Positions 23,807 to 34,417 of a stretch of 64,000 nt of DNA are shown here, one piece after another; the stretch's first letter is position 1, and every line of letters starts with the position of its first letter. The stretch is taken from positions 1 to 64,000 of the forward strand of contig JAVXUO010001056.1 of NCBI GenBank assembly GCA_033065855.1, in the 5' to 3' direction. The position numbers and the translations under genes were made by a program. The notes below the pieces were generated by a model. That model saw only the letters and a list, made by a program, of their open reading frames with translations, was not told the DNA's origin and did no database searches. This DNA is from Escallonia rubra (lineage: Eukaryota > Streptophyta > Magnoliopsida > Escalloniales > Escalloniaceae).

Positions 23807-24146
23807 AACACCACTGGAGAAATAATTGCAGACTTTTAAGCCTTGGTTACATCGTAGTACTCCAATGTCTTAGGATCAGAGTCATAACAAGATAAAGATG
23901 ACCACCGGAGAAATAATTGCAAACTTAGCCTCAGTGACATCATAATACTGCAATGTCTTAGGATCAGAGTCATAACAAGGCGTTGATAAAGATGACCACC
24001 GGAGAAATAATTGAAGACTTAAGCCCTGGTGACATTGGATTCAAGGCGTTGATAAGGCTAACAACTGGAGAAATAATTGCAGACTTAAAGCCTTGGTGAC
24101 ATCATAGTACTCCAATGTCTTAGGATCAGAGTCATAACAAGCGACA
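23807..24146 (+). repeat. Minisatellite of about four units, period about 95 bp
   Basis: Each unit starts (c)c(a)accggagaaataattg and continues through gacttaagccttggtgacat, atcatagtactccaatgtct and taggatcagagtcataac. Unit starts are near 23810, 23902, 23998 and 24063. The third unit is shortened to about 65 bp and lacks the ggatcagagtcataac part. A linker, aaggcgttgataaagatga, appears between some units. Confidence 0.85.
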
Positions 24147-25340
24147 CCAATCAAACATTGTTGATGTAACATACACTGTCTTGTCATCTTCAGTACGTCT
24201 TCACTTGCCAAATGGTGCCTTGCCTACCGTCTGAATGTTTAGAAATTTGACTGTTTGAGACCCGTGTGTCATGATCCAGCTTCTCATATACTGTGTGGTG
24301 ATCCTTTCCGTGACTCTCTCTCCCTCTCTCTGTGTCCATCACTAAAGTACTAATAAACCAGCGACGTACCCTCTTTCTTCTTGAGAACTTAGCGAAGCAA
24401 CGTGGTGGATTTAGGACAGTTTGTCTGCCTATACGTGGCTATTTCCTAAAGTTCATTAGCACTTGCAATAAGATATCCTTAGAGCACTCGTTTGTACTAT
24501 CGGCAGAAAAGGAATGAGTCACACTTGCACACACTGCTGTGTGTTTCACTTTTTTTGGTTGGTTGTGTGTTTCACTTTGAGGGCAGAAAAAGTTGAAATT
24601 TCGGACACTTGAATGCTATTTAGTGGTCCGTCTTTCCTTTAGATTTGACATGTCGGCAGTAGGGACCTTCTTTTGGGGTCTGAGGGCTTCATTTTGGCTT
24701 CGAATGTTAAAGAATTAATTGAAGCCCCTTCCCTACCTTATGTGGTGTTAGCTTTTGATTCTCTTAACGATCAACATCTGGGTTGATTATGATTTACGCC
24801 CTCCCCCGAGTACTTCCACTGCCAACTCCACCATAACACCACCCAACTTCGATGAACAAGTATGAATTGACAATCGCATTTCACCCCTTACCATTTCCAC
24901 TTGCTTTGTCGTAAAATATCAACAGCGGTGCTTTGTAAAGCCTTCTCGTGACCAAATTTCTTCTACTGGCTATTATTTTACAACATGTAAAGAAAAAAAA
25001 GAATATAGACATCAGTTTCATGAGTTCTAATGAACACCATGACCCGTAATTGACTATCTTTTTTTTGTTAACGCCGATATTCGCAACACTCGTTTGAAGT
25101 CCAAGTCGTATGTTTGTATCTTATCATTATAATAAATTTGCTATTAGAGGAAGAATCAAGAGTTTAAGATTCACACACTAGATAGTTTTTTTGTCACCAT
25201 GTTCTATTTACACACACTTGTACTCAATAGACATTTCATGCAGTTTCACCGAAATGAAGTGCATTTGTGGTCTCCTCAAAAGAAATTGACAGTTTGATAA
25301 GATAAGATTCCCTCGACCTAAATCGTTAGAGATCGAGTCG
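24147..25340. other. Intergenic DNA and probable 3' UTR of the CIPK gene
   Basis: A CT-rich microsatellite lies near 24314-24332, and an imperfect duplication of gtgtgtttcacttt near 24539-24578. The part near 25340 is probably the 3' UTR of the minus-strand kinase. No other gene was seen. Confidence 0.4.
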
Positions 25341-26666
25341 CTATTGGCAGTTACTTTCACCTTGCCAGCTCCAAACAATGTCGTCCAAGGCGGGCCTCAC
25401 GTCCTCTTCACAAAACTTCTTGTACTCCAGCGTGTCCCCGGCCGACTTCGAAAACTCCACCACCGCCACTTCCGGCGCCACCTCAAACACCTCCGCTGTC
25501 ACCGCCAGCTTCCCCTTCCTCCCCTCCTTCGCCCCCTCCATCTTCATTGTGTATTCCTTCACACCCACCATCTTAAAACCCAACTTTTTCGCCGCCGCTG
25601 CTAGCTTCTCCATGATAGCCGAGGGCGAGCGTTTTGACGTAAACATAGACCCGGATTTCCTCGTAGTCTCGAACATGCTCGACAAGTCGAATCCCGAAGA
25701 CATTGACGAAATAAACTCGAACGCATTATAAAACGGCGGCGAAGATTTTGACCTCACCTTCTCCATCTCTTCGGTTTCCTGTTCTGATACTGAAATCCTA
25801 GTTGCTGGAGTAGAACCTTTTAGAAACCACGGCATCCGCTGTATTGCCTCAATAGTAATTCTTTTCTCCGGATCAGCAACCAACAATTTCGATATCAATC
25901 GCTTCGAGTCGTAAGAAAACCAAGGTGGAAATTCGTACTCTGCTTTGAAAATCCTCCTATACATCTTCATTATGTTTTCATCTTGGAACGGAAGAAACCC
26001 TGCAAGCAAAACGTACAATATAACCCCACAAGACCATAAATCTGCTTTAGCACCATCATACCCTTTTTTCCTTAGCACCTCGGGAGCCACATAAGCCGGT
26101 GTTCCACACCGTGTGTGTAGCAACCCGTCCTGCCTGAGCTGCTCCGGCAAGGCCGACAGCCCGAAATCCGATATCTTCAAGTTTCCATTTTCGTCAAGGA
26201 GGAGATTTTCAGGCTTGAGGTCACGGTGAGACACTCCACGGCTGTGACAAAAATCCACGGCGCTGATGAGCTGTTGAAAGTACTTCCTTGCTACATCTTC
26301 TTTGAGTTTGCCTTTGGCGACCTTTGCGAAGAGCTCGCCGCCTTTGATGTACTCCATGACGAAGAAGATTTTCTGCTTGGTGGCCATGACTTCTTTCAGT
26401 TCGACTATGTTTGGGTGCTTGACCAGCCGCATGGTGGAGATTTCTCGCTTGATTTGCTCCATCATTTCTTCTTTCTTGACTTGTTCTTTGTTGATGACCT
26501 TTATCGCCACGCTTTCGGACGTCGCGAGGTTTTTGCCGTAGTAGACCTTGGCGAAGGTGCCTTGGCCTAGTACCCTTCCCATTTCGTACTTGCCGAAGAT
26601 TATGTTCTGGGTTCGGTTGATGAGCTGGTAGGTTTCTTGCAGGGATTGGTTCGATCGATGATCCAT
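25341..26666 (-). CDS. CIPK: CBL-interacting protein kinase (CIPK/SnRK3), intact, intronless
   Basis: Ser/Thr kinase activated by calcineurin B-like calcium sensors; family members phosphorylate ion channels and transporters. The protein has 441 residues in one exon, as in the intronless CIPK clade. The glycine loop GQGTFAKV is at 34-41, catalytic Lys56, HRDLKPEN with Asp149, DFG at 167-169, and APE at 194-196. The activation loop runs between DFG and APE. The NAF motif is seen as NAF at 314-316, within the CBL-binding segment that continues to FDLSSMFE. A phosphatase-interaction motif follows ([13 protein letters not shown], then [10 protein letters not shown]). The start at 26666 is the first in-frame ATG and precedes the kinase domain by the usual short leader. 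No lesion is seen. I cannot assign a numbered orthologue from sequence alone. Confidence 0.96.
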   Translation of the reverse strand: MDHRSNQSLQETYQLINRTQNIIFGKYEMGRVLGQGTFAKVYYGKNLATSESVAIKVINKEQVKKEEMMEQIKREISTMRLVKHPNIVELKEVMATKQKIFFVMEYIKGGELFAKVAKGKLKEDVARKYFQQLISAVDFCHSRGVSHRDLKPENLLLDENGNLKISDFGLSALPEQLRQDGLLHTRCGTPAYVAPEVLRKKGYDGAKADLWSCGVILYVLLAGFLPFQDENIMKMYRRIFKAEYEFPPWFSYDSKRLISKLLVADPEKRITIEAIQRMPWFLKGSTPATRISVSEQETEEMEKVRSKSSPPFYNAFEFISSMSSGFDLSSMFETTRKSGSMFTSKRSPSAIMEKLAAAAKKLGFKMVGVKEYTMKMEGAKEGRKGKLAVTAEVFEVAPEVAVVEFSKSAGDTLEYKKFCEEDVRPALDDIVWSWQGESNCQ

Positions 26667-27310
26667 TTTTGAAGAGATGGGTCGGTTGGAGCAAGTTGTG
26701 GTGATTAGTCAATTTAAGGTTGGGATTTATGACTGTTCTCCTTTTGGAAAGGGAACTTGACTGGGAAGAATTGTGGTCATGGGTCCCACCTTGTGGAAAT
26801 TTGGGTTGGCCGGGAAGTTGGGTAAAGTGGTGGTTGCGGTGGCTGATGATTGCACAAAAGGAGGGCGGTGGTGGGGTGGCCGGAATTGGGGCCAACAAGG
26901 GTGGTGATTGGAAGAGGGAGGAGGGTTTGTCTAGTGGTTATTGGAAGACATGGATATGGAGAGTGACAAGCACAGGCCCTATGGAAATATCAAAGTACAT
27001 ATAACCAATAAGATTGTAACGAATCTCCACAAAAGAATTAGCACGCCTCACAAATTACAGTTATCTTTCTAAGCAGCTTCTACCGACATGGTGATGTGGT
27101 ATTTTTAAGTCAAGATCCAGATAAGAGAGCATCATTTCATCTACTGACACCAGTCCTTCATCATCAAACCTCTTCACCGGTCACCACCAAAATCAGGCAT
27201 TGCTGCCACGCTAAATTGATCCAATTATCTGGTTTTTGATCTGGTCGTCTGCTAATGGGGCTACGCTTCTCATTTGTTCTTGATAAATGCAAGAATAACA
27301 ATGATGAAGT
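26667..27310. other. Upstream region of the CIPK gene and flank of a LINE
   Basis: Probable promoter and 5' UTR of the kinase, with a GGTGG-rich stretch at 26860-26910. The 16-mer aacaatgatgaagtaa at 27296-27311 is the left copy of the LINE target duplication. Confidence 0.4.
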
Positions 27311-30300
27311 AACATGGATAGTGACAAGGGACTTCAACGTGGTTAGAAACCCAAATGAAAAACGACGTGGGACTAATATTAGTCAGAGAGATGTTGATGA
27401 ATTCAATCTATAGATCAAGAGACTACAGCCGGAAGATATGCAAACCATTGGAATAGTCTATACTTAGTGTAATAAAAGAGAAGATGACTTGATTAGGTGT
27501 AGACCGGACAGAGTCATGCAAAATGAGGAATGGATGACATCCTATCCAAACTCACAAGCTACAACACTTGTCCCTGGAATTTCTGACCACTCTTTGATCA
27601 CCCTCCAAAGATGTTCAAAAATGATAGGAGATAAGAAACCTTTCAAGTTCTTCAATTTTTAGATGCAACATAGTACATTCAAGGAGAAATTGTGTAAAAG
27701 CTAGGGAGTACAGTCCAAAGGGAATGCCTGTGTTAGGTTGAGCCAAAAACTAAGGGCCTTGAAACCTGTGCTAAGACAATTAAATAAGGAATATTACAGT
27801 AATATTTCTCAAAAGACAGCTCAGGTATGGAATGAGCTACAGGCAATACAAAAGCAGATTTTAGATCATGGGAAATATGGACTTCTACAGCAAGAGAAAG
27901 CTCTTCAAATAGAATATCATAACCTAGCAAAGGCTGAAGAAAGTTTCTACTACCAAAAGTCTAGGGTCAAGGATATTAAACTGGGGGATCAAAATACTAC
28001 TTACTTTCACAAAAAAAGTGAAAATTCATAGAGCCCACAATAAGATAACGAGTATCTTTACAAAAGATGGTACTCAAATCTCAGGAGCTGCTGAGGTGCA
28101 TAATGAAGCAATAGGGCATTTCACTCAATTCCTTGATAACCATTTATCTATACAGAATCATACTCAAGAGAGACTGAGGCAAGTGATGAAGAAGAAACTA
28201 TCACATGAAGATCAAATGCATTTAAATGCAAATGTGACAGAACAAGATGTGAAAGAGGTTGTTTTCTCCCTAAAGCACAACAAAGCACCAAGGCCAGATG
28301 GTTTCACTGCAGAATTTTATCAGCAAAACTGGGATGTAATTGGAAAGGGTGTAGTGGAAGCTGTTATGGAGTTCTTTACAAAAGGCATAGGTATACATCT
28401 CTTCAATAACACTGGATTGACTTTAATTCCTAAAATCCCATGCCCTAACACTATGAAGGACTTTAGACCCATTGCTTGTTGCAATGTAGTCTATAAAGTC
28501 ATTTCTAAGATACTATGTCAGAGAATAAAGAAGGTGCTACCTACAATCATAAATAACATGCAATCTGTTTTTGTGAGTCAAAGACATATATCTGATAATA
28601 TATTGTTGATGCAAGAGCTCGTGAAAAATTATCATAGAGATGGGGGTCAGCCTAGATGTGTTTTGAAAGTTGACATTCAAAAGGCATATGACTCTGTGGG
28701 ATGAGATTTTTTGAAGAAAGTTATGGAAGCACTAAACTTTCCTGAGAGGTATATCCAATGGACTATAAAGTATGTGCAAACAACTAAATTCTCAATTAAT
28801 ATGAATGGTACAATGGAAGGTTATTTCAGTAGCTCAAAAGGGATTAGGCAGGGGGATCTCATATCACCATATCTATTCTTGTTGGTGATAGAAGCATTCT
28901 CTAATATCCTGGATGATTATGCACAAGAACATGTGTTCAAGTACCATCCAAAATGTAGGGAATTACAAATAAACCACTTGTGTTGTGCTGATGACTTGTT
29001 CATTATGGCTGCTGTTGAGCAAAGCTCTCTCAAACAGATAAGATTGGCTCTAGATGAATTTGGTGCACTCTCTGGCCTTTATCCTAATCTTGCTAAGAGC
29101 TCTATTTTCTTGGCTGGTGTGAGTGAAGAAGAGGAACATCCCCTGTTACAAAGCATAAACTTTCCTTTGGCAAAGTTACCAGTGACCTACTTGGGGGTAC
29201 CACTGATAACTACAAAGCTTAGACAACAAGACTGCCAAGTACTAATAAACAGACTTATGAAGAAGATCAATTGCTAGACTACTCAACATCTATCCTATTG
29301 CTGAGAGGTTTCAATTGGCTAGCTCTGTACTACTCAGTTTGCAGGTGTATTGGTCTTCCATCTTTATATTGCCACAGAGAATCATCAAGCAAATGGAAGC
29401 TAAAATCAGAGCCTTTATATGGCATGGAAAAGATACTAAGTGTACTGGTGCAAATGTGTCTTGGAAAGAACTATGTGTGCCTAAACAGGAAGGGGGCCTT
29501 GGACTGAAAAGGATTGGAGAGTGGAATAGGCTTTTTCTAGCTAAACACATATGGGACCTGGCAAGCAAAAAAGACTCTCTCTGGGTGAAATGATGCCATA
29601 CCTATGTGATTAGAGAGAAACACTTTTGGACATTTAAAGCACCAGTGGTCTTATCTTGGACATGGTCCAAAATTATCAAGTTTAGGGGCCTCTTTCAGAA
29701 ATAAGTGAGGCATGAAATTGGCAATGGACAGAAAACTTGGCTCTGGTATGACAATTGGATGCCTAAGGGCAATCTCATGGATCAATTTGGACATAGACAT
29801 ATATATGACTCTGGAATGGAAGCTAATGCCAAAGTAGCAAAAATCATTGTGGCTAATCAATGGTGTTTACCTCAGCCAAGATCCCCAGCACTCAGGAAAT
29901 GGCAAGATGCCATGAGATCAATACCTAATCGACAAGGAGATAGAAAAGACAAGATTATATGGGATATGAATAAACATGGAGGATTTACAGTAAGCTCAGC
30001 CTGGCAGATATTAAGGACAAAGAAGGCAAAGGTGCCATGGTGCAAGCTTGTGTAGTTTAGTGGTAACATACCCAAGTGTGCCTTCATCACGTGGTTGCTC
30101 TGTAAAGATGGACTCAGAACCAAAGAGAAACTGAAGAAATGGAATTGCATAGAAGATGATACATGTTGTTTGTGTCAGATGCATAAGGAAGATACAAATC
30201 ATTTATTCTGGAGTTGTGATTACTCAAATGGGATTTGGAAAGTTGTTAGTGACAAACTTATGATCTCAGGACAGTGGTCCACTTGGAAACAATTCCTGAA

Positions 30301-30684
30301 TTATGCTACTACAAATTTCAGAGGCAAAAGCTTCAAAGCTAAGCTCAGAAAGTTAGGAATGACAGTCACTATATATATGATTTGGTGGGAAAAGAATGAA
30401 AAAGTATTCAAGCAACAAGAGAACACAAAGGAGCACACCCTGCAATTGATCAAAACATGGATACAGTGGTGTGTTAGAGGCTGGAAGAGAGTATTAGGAC
30501 ACAACATCAACAGAAAGCTATGTGATAACTGGGAAATTGGCTATGGCATTTTATTTCGAATGCTGGTTTTGTTCTATGTAAATGTATATTGAATAGGATA
30601 GTTAAGCAAGATTGATAAACTGCACAGAATTGTACACATTTTTTTTTATAATAATACAATGACCATTACCCAACAAAAAAATAA
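27311..30684 (+). mobile_element. 5'-truncated L1-type LINE with broken endonuclease/RT/zf-RVT coding
   Basis: The first part still encodes endonuclease-like sequence (WIVTRDFNVV near 27315). Then come a linker with QNTTYFHKK, the reverse-transcriptase domain (FRPIACCNVVYKVISKIL, KVDIQKAYDSV, SSKGIRQGDLISPYLF) with the catalytic block CADDLF in place of YADD, and zf-RVT (CCLCQMHKEDTNHLFWSC near 30160). Stops and frameshifts occur at about 28018, 28702, 29275, 29591 and 30054, so it is dead. The 16-mer aacaatgatgaagtaa occurs on both flanks (27296-27311 and about 30686-30701), fitting target-primed insertion. The 3' end is A-rich (cccaacaaaaaaataaaa). Confidence 0.92.
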
Positions 30685-30701
30685 AAACAATGATGAAGTA
30701 A

Positions 30702-30960
30702 AAAGTTACAAGACTTTGTCGCGTCAGTTTATCTTTGGTTTTATATTTTTCTACAGAAGGTAATAATAAAGTCATTCATGACATACAATGACTATAACAT
30801 TTATCGACTGAGAGAGCGTACCATCTTAAATGTGGTTCTTTATTTTCTTTCCTTGTGCCAAACAACATCAAACATAGAGGCAATGATTAATCAACCAACG
30901 AGATACAACTGAAAAGCAAGAGCTACCGACATAACGACATAACGATTATCTGGGAAAAGA
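30702..30960. other. Flank between the LINE and the rRNA fragment
   Basis: AT-rich DNA with no recognisable feature. Confidence 0.35.
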
Positions 30961-31107
30961 AGGTGTGAGAAGAGCCGGCATCGAGCGAGGTGCCAAACCT
31001 TCTTGTCGACGAGAGCTCCTGGGGACGATCAGCCTATTATTCCCAGAGTAACTTTTATTTGGTCCGTTGAGCAACGACCCTTCCCGTTAGCACCGTCGGA
31101 TCACCAG
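30961..31107 (-). pseudogene. Fragment of organellar large-subunit rRNA (domain V) in nuclear DNA
   Basis: Read on the minus strand, the sequence passes through GTTGCTCAACGGACC, AAAGTTACTCTGGGAATAAT, AGGCTGATCGTCCCC, GGAGCTCTCGTCGAC, GAAGGTTTGGCACCTCG and GATGCCGGCTCTTC. This follows the peptidyl-transferase part of bacterial-type 23S rRNA (E. coli about 2430-2510). It carries differences from the highly conserved form, such as an extra CGCT in CACCTCG(CTCG)ATG. It is therefore a nuclear copy of a mitochondrial or plastid LSU rRNA piece, not a working gene. I favour mitochondrial origin but cannot decide by eye. Confidence 0.85.
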
Positions 31108-31222
31108 GGAGATGCATTTAGTTTCTTAAGAGTATTTCAGAACATGGAAGAGTATTTTCAAAACATGGGAGATGCACTTGCCACAAGAACAAGAGTTGCC
31201 AAAAATTTGCAGTTCTCACCTT

Positions 31223-33269
31223 TCATTGCATCGATGTCTCCACAATATTGGAAGGAAGGCCAACCATTTCAAGTGTCTTTTCCCACACTATGTGGGAGGT
31301 ATTGACATTGTGTGCTTCTTTGCTAGGATTCATAGGCCGACAGTTGTAGGAAATGTAGGCACAAACTGGCCACTCTTCAGACTTTAACTTCTCAGAATAT
31401 TTCAGGATTTCAGGATCAGTAGCTGCAAAAAGTGCACTTCTCGACCCTTCAAGAGCTGTAAAGAGAAAGAACGGAATAAACTGATAAGCAACCTGCACGA
31501 TCTTTGAAAGATCCCTTGCAACATTTGTTCGGACGCTACCGGGTTCAACACACATTATGTTTATACCAGCATCAGCAGGCAGACTTCTCTATAGAACACT
31601 GTGGAACCAGGGGCGGAACCATAAATTTTTTCAGGGGGTGAAAAAATTCTATCGAATGCACAAAAAAAAATATATATAGCAAAATAATATTATATAGAGA
31701 TTTTTTAAAATCTCTATATAATCACTGAATTAAACGAAATTTAAGAACTTTACTAAATCTCTATATAATCACTGAAATTAAACTATACCAATGTTTCGAT
31801 ACTCAAAATTTTAGAATTAAACTCTAGGTTTATGACACTTTTAATGTACAAATATATTTGTATTGACATCTATATACATGCAAAATAACTTAAGTCTGTA
31901 GCATAAGTGTCGACATACAAATATAAAATAAACAATAATAATAAATTAACGATAATTTACCAAAGCAGTGGGCCATTCCGTCAAGCACTCAAGTCTCAAG
32001 TAGACAACACTTAACATACAACAAACAAATTCATCACGGCTGGATGCAGCTCCACCACGAATTGGGACGAATCAACATACAACAGACAAATTTTCAGCAG
32101 CAAATCCCAACAATCGTCCGTGCAACAGCTCGCGGTTGCCGGCAGGGTGATTGGGTGAGGCACTCCGTCAAGCAGATCTGGTAGCTTGGCCGGACGGCGT
32201 CAAGCAGTGGCATTCCGTCAAGCAGATCTGGTGACAAGTTGCGTGGTCGGACGCCGAACAAAGACTCGGAGATTTGGTCGTCGGCGGAGTGCCGTTTCTT
32301 CAAGATCTGGTCGCCGGTCGGAGATCTACAAGGTGGGTTCAGACCGTTCAGTCGCGTGGCGTCGCCGGCAATATGCCAGATCTAGTCGTCGGTCGTTACG
32401 TCCACTGTCCACCGGTGAGAGAGAGAGAGAGAGAGAGAGCGCCAAGTTGTGGTCTCGGGGAATGGGGTATCGGGGATGGGGGAACGGCGTCTCGAGAACG
32501 GGGTGGTGCGATTCCCGAAAACCAATTTTTTTTTCATAAGTGAGGGGGTGCTTCCCCAGTGGAACATCAACTGCGCTAACTTACTGCTCGAGTAAGCCTT
32601 TAAGCTTGTAAGTTTCCGATTTCCCGAGGTGAAGCTCATATCACTAGTGTCAACGAAGCCAATGGCATGCATGACCGAATTTACGTTTATAATCCGGCTT
32701 GGAGCGCCTCTCTTGAGCGATGGCAATAGCAGTAGTGAAAGCAAGGCCGGAGCAAAGTGATTAACCTGCATATGTCTCTCATACCCATCTCTTGAAAACT
32801 TATGTGGCTCTCCGATGGAGAAAATCCCTGCATTGTTAATAAGAACATTCAATGGTTTGCCACGCGAGTTCCATGATTCGGAGAACCTTGCAACGGATTC
32901 CAGAGAAAGAAGATCGAGTTCCATAACATCGATGTTCAGGGGGTCCGAATCGGTCCTCCGGTTCTGCCATTTCTGGATTAGTTCATTGGCTGCAACGGGG
33001 TTCCTCACTGCCATAACAACATGAGCCCCAGACTCTGCTAATTGCCTTGCTATTTCAAGTCCAATTCCACTAGTGGATCCAGTCACAATGCAGGTTTTCC
33101 CATTGAGCGAAGGCAATGGCAACGGGTTATGCAAATGCCTTGACATTAGTTTCTGAAAACATGCCTCAAAAATCAAGTCATACCACCCTTTGAGCCATTC
33201 CATCCAACCCAGGTCTTGCTTTTCTTGCTTCTTTGATGGCGGGGATGAGGCTGAAGCCATTTGTACCAT
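31223..33269 (-). pseudogene. FEY: FEY-like short-chain dehydrogenase/reductase, disrupted by a transposon and a stop codon
   Basis: Classical SDR-fold NAD(P)-dependent oxidoreductase, resembling FOREVER YOUNG (FEY) of plants, which has been tied to meristem and leaf development. Segment 1 runs from ATG 33269 (MVQMASAS, then GWMEWLKGWYD) through the cofactor motif TGSTSGIG, NNAG and the active-site YSSSK to MFH at about 32558. A hAT element at 31608-32557 then splits the exon. Segment 2 (31607-31223) continues VEPGSVRTNVARDL to WEKTLEMVGLPSN and a TGA. Joining the halves keeps frame but gives MFHSVL-stop-RSLPADAG: TAG at 31589-31591 sits where relatives have an aromatic residue. The protein also ends early after VETSMQ compared with the family tail. 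The open frame extends to 33347, but only a GTG is there. I infer a recently dead copy. Whether it is a retrocopy depends on intron positions in relatives. Confidence 0.88.
31608..32557 (+). mobile_element. hAT-type non-autonomous element, copy 3, inserted in the FEY-like gene
   Basis: The left end CAGGGGCGGAACCATAAATT follows the 8-mer tgtggaac (31600-31607). The right side is followed by agtggaac (32558-32565), a target duplication with one mismatch. The 3' half has the family's GA microsatellite (32416-32438), GGGGAATGGGG tract and subterminal gagggggtgcttc. The final stretch (CAGCCCCCC... to GCCCCTG) is missing, so the right terminal repeat is deleted. It probably can no longer be mobilised. 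Confidence 0.87.
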
Positions 33270-34417
33270 TTCTCGATTTTCAGCAGTTGGAATGCCAGGA
33301 TCGGTGAACTCAGATCTTTGATCCAAATCTAAATGCTCTCCTGACACATAGTTGCTTCAATCTTTCACTTGTTAACGACCAAATAAATTAACAGATCCTT
33401 TCCACTAGAAATCCATAACAACTAGGCTCTAGGCCCAAGTATTAGATAACAGCTCTCTCACCATTAGAAAGCAGGGGGAAACAAACTTCATCAAGTTTTT
33501 CTAGCTGACAAACAATTGTTAAGTTTCTTGTACGATGCCTTTGGTGGCAGCTAAATACTGCTGCAAATGCTTTTGTCGCCTTTCATCGAGATCTTTAACG
33601 ACTCTTGAAGAATTCGTATCATCGCTAGTCACGATATATCTACCAAGCGAAAGTATGCAAATCACACAACTAGGTAATCATCCCGCATAATCAATGGCAA
33701 ATTAAACACTCACATGAACACACATTCACACGCACAAGCACAAGCACAAGCACAAGCACATGCCGAGAGATACCTTTCACATGAAGACTTACATCAACAG
33801 CGAGGAACGAAAGATTCACCTCTAGAGAAAAAATCGGTACTCTTCTCAGATATTTCGATCACTTCTGAATAAATCTACTACGTCAAAATCTCCGTCTGGA
33901 AATGTTGGCGTGGTGCTAATTGAATTTAACGAAGACGACCATCTTTGCATGATAATAGGTGATAACTACAATAAACGTTTGACCAGGTACTGGTCACACG
34001 TTTGATGTGGGCTTCGCCTTCCCAGGTTAAATTCGTAGGTGCCAGCCCAGGCCCAAGGACTACGCTTTGATAGGGCACTGGGAATAGTCATCTGTACGGG
34101 CCATATGAGCTTATTTCTGGCCTAAACTTTGGGCTGAGCGGCCCGAAAAATTGCGCATGACTTCTCCCTTTTGTGTAAGGAGTTTTCATGAAGCAAGTTT
34201 GGAGTGCCAATCATGTTTACTCTTCAAAGTGATATCAAACTGGTCTAGACTGGTGTACATACAAGCTAGGGCAAACTTTAGGGTATAATCGGACAATTAA
34301 ACCAACCGGCCAAAAATTTTAGAATTGGTAACAAAGTTGAATTATCAAGTTCACTCTTGTAAGCTTAAATTATCAAGTGCACTCATAAGCTTTTGTTCGT
34401 CAAATAAATTCCTTATA
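33270..34417. other. 5' flank of the FEY-like gene; intergenic
   Basis: Probable 5' UTR/promoter of the dead dehydrogenase, then intergenic DNA. A hexamer repeat (CACAAG)n lies at about 33733-33758. No other gene was seen. Confidence 0.4.

Noticed and set aside
25341..26666. Possible assignment of the kinase to SnRK1/SnRK2 instead of CIPK
   Set aside because: The NAF motif at residues 314-316 and following phosphatase-interaction motif are specific to CIPK/SnRK3; no UBA or SnRK2 acidic tail is present.
26221..26898. 225-codon minus-strand frame overlapping the kinase
   Set aside because: Frame-shifted shadow of the CIPK coding sequence plus its 5' region; no domain, His/Arg-rich composition.
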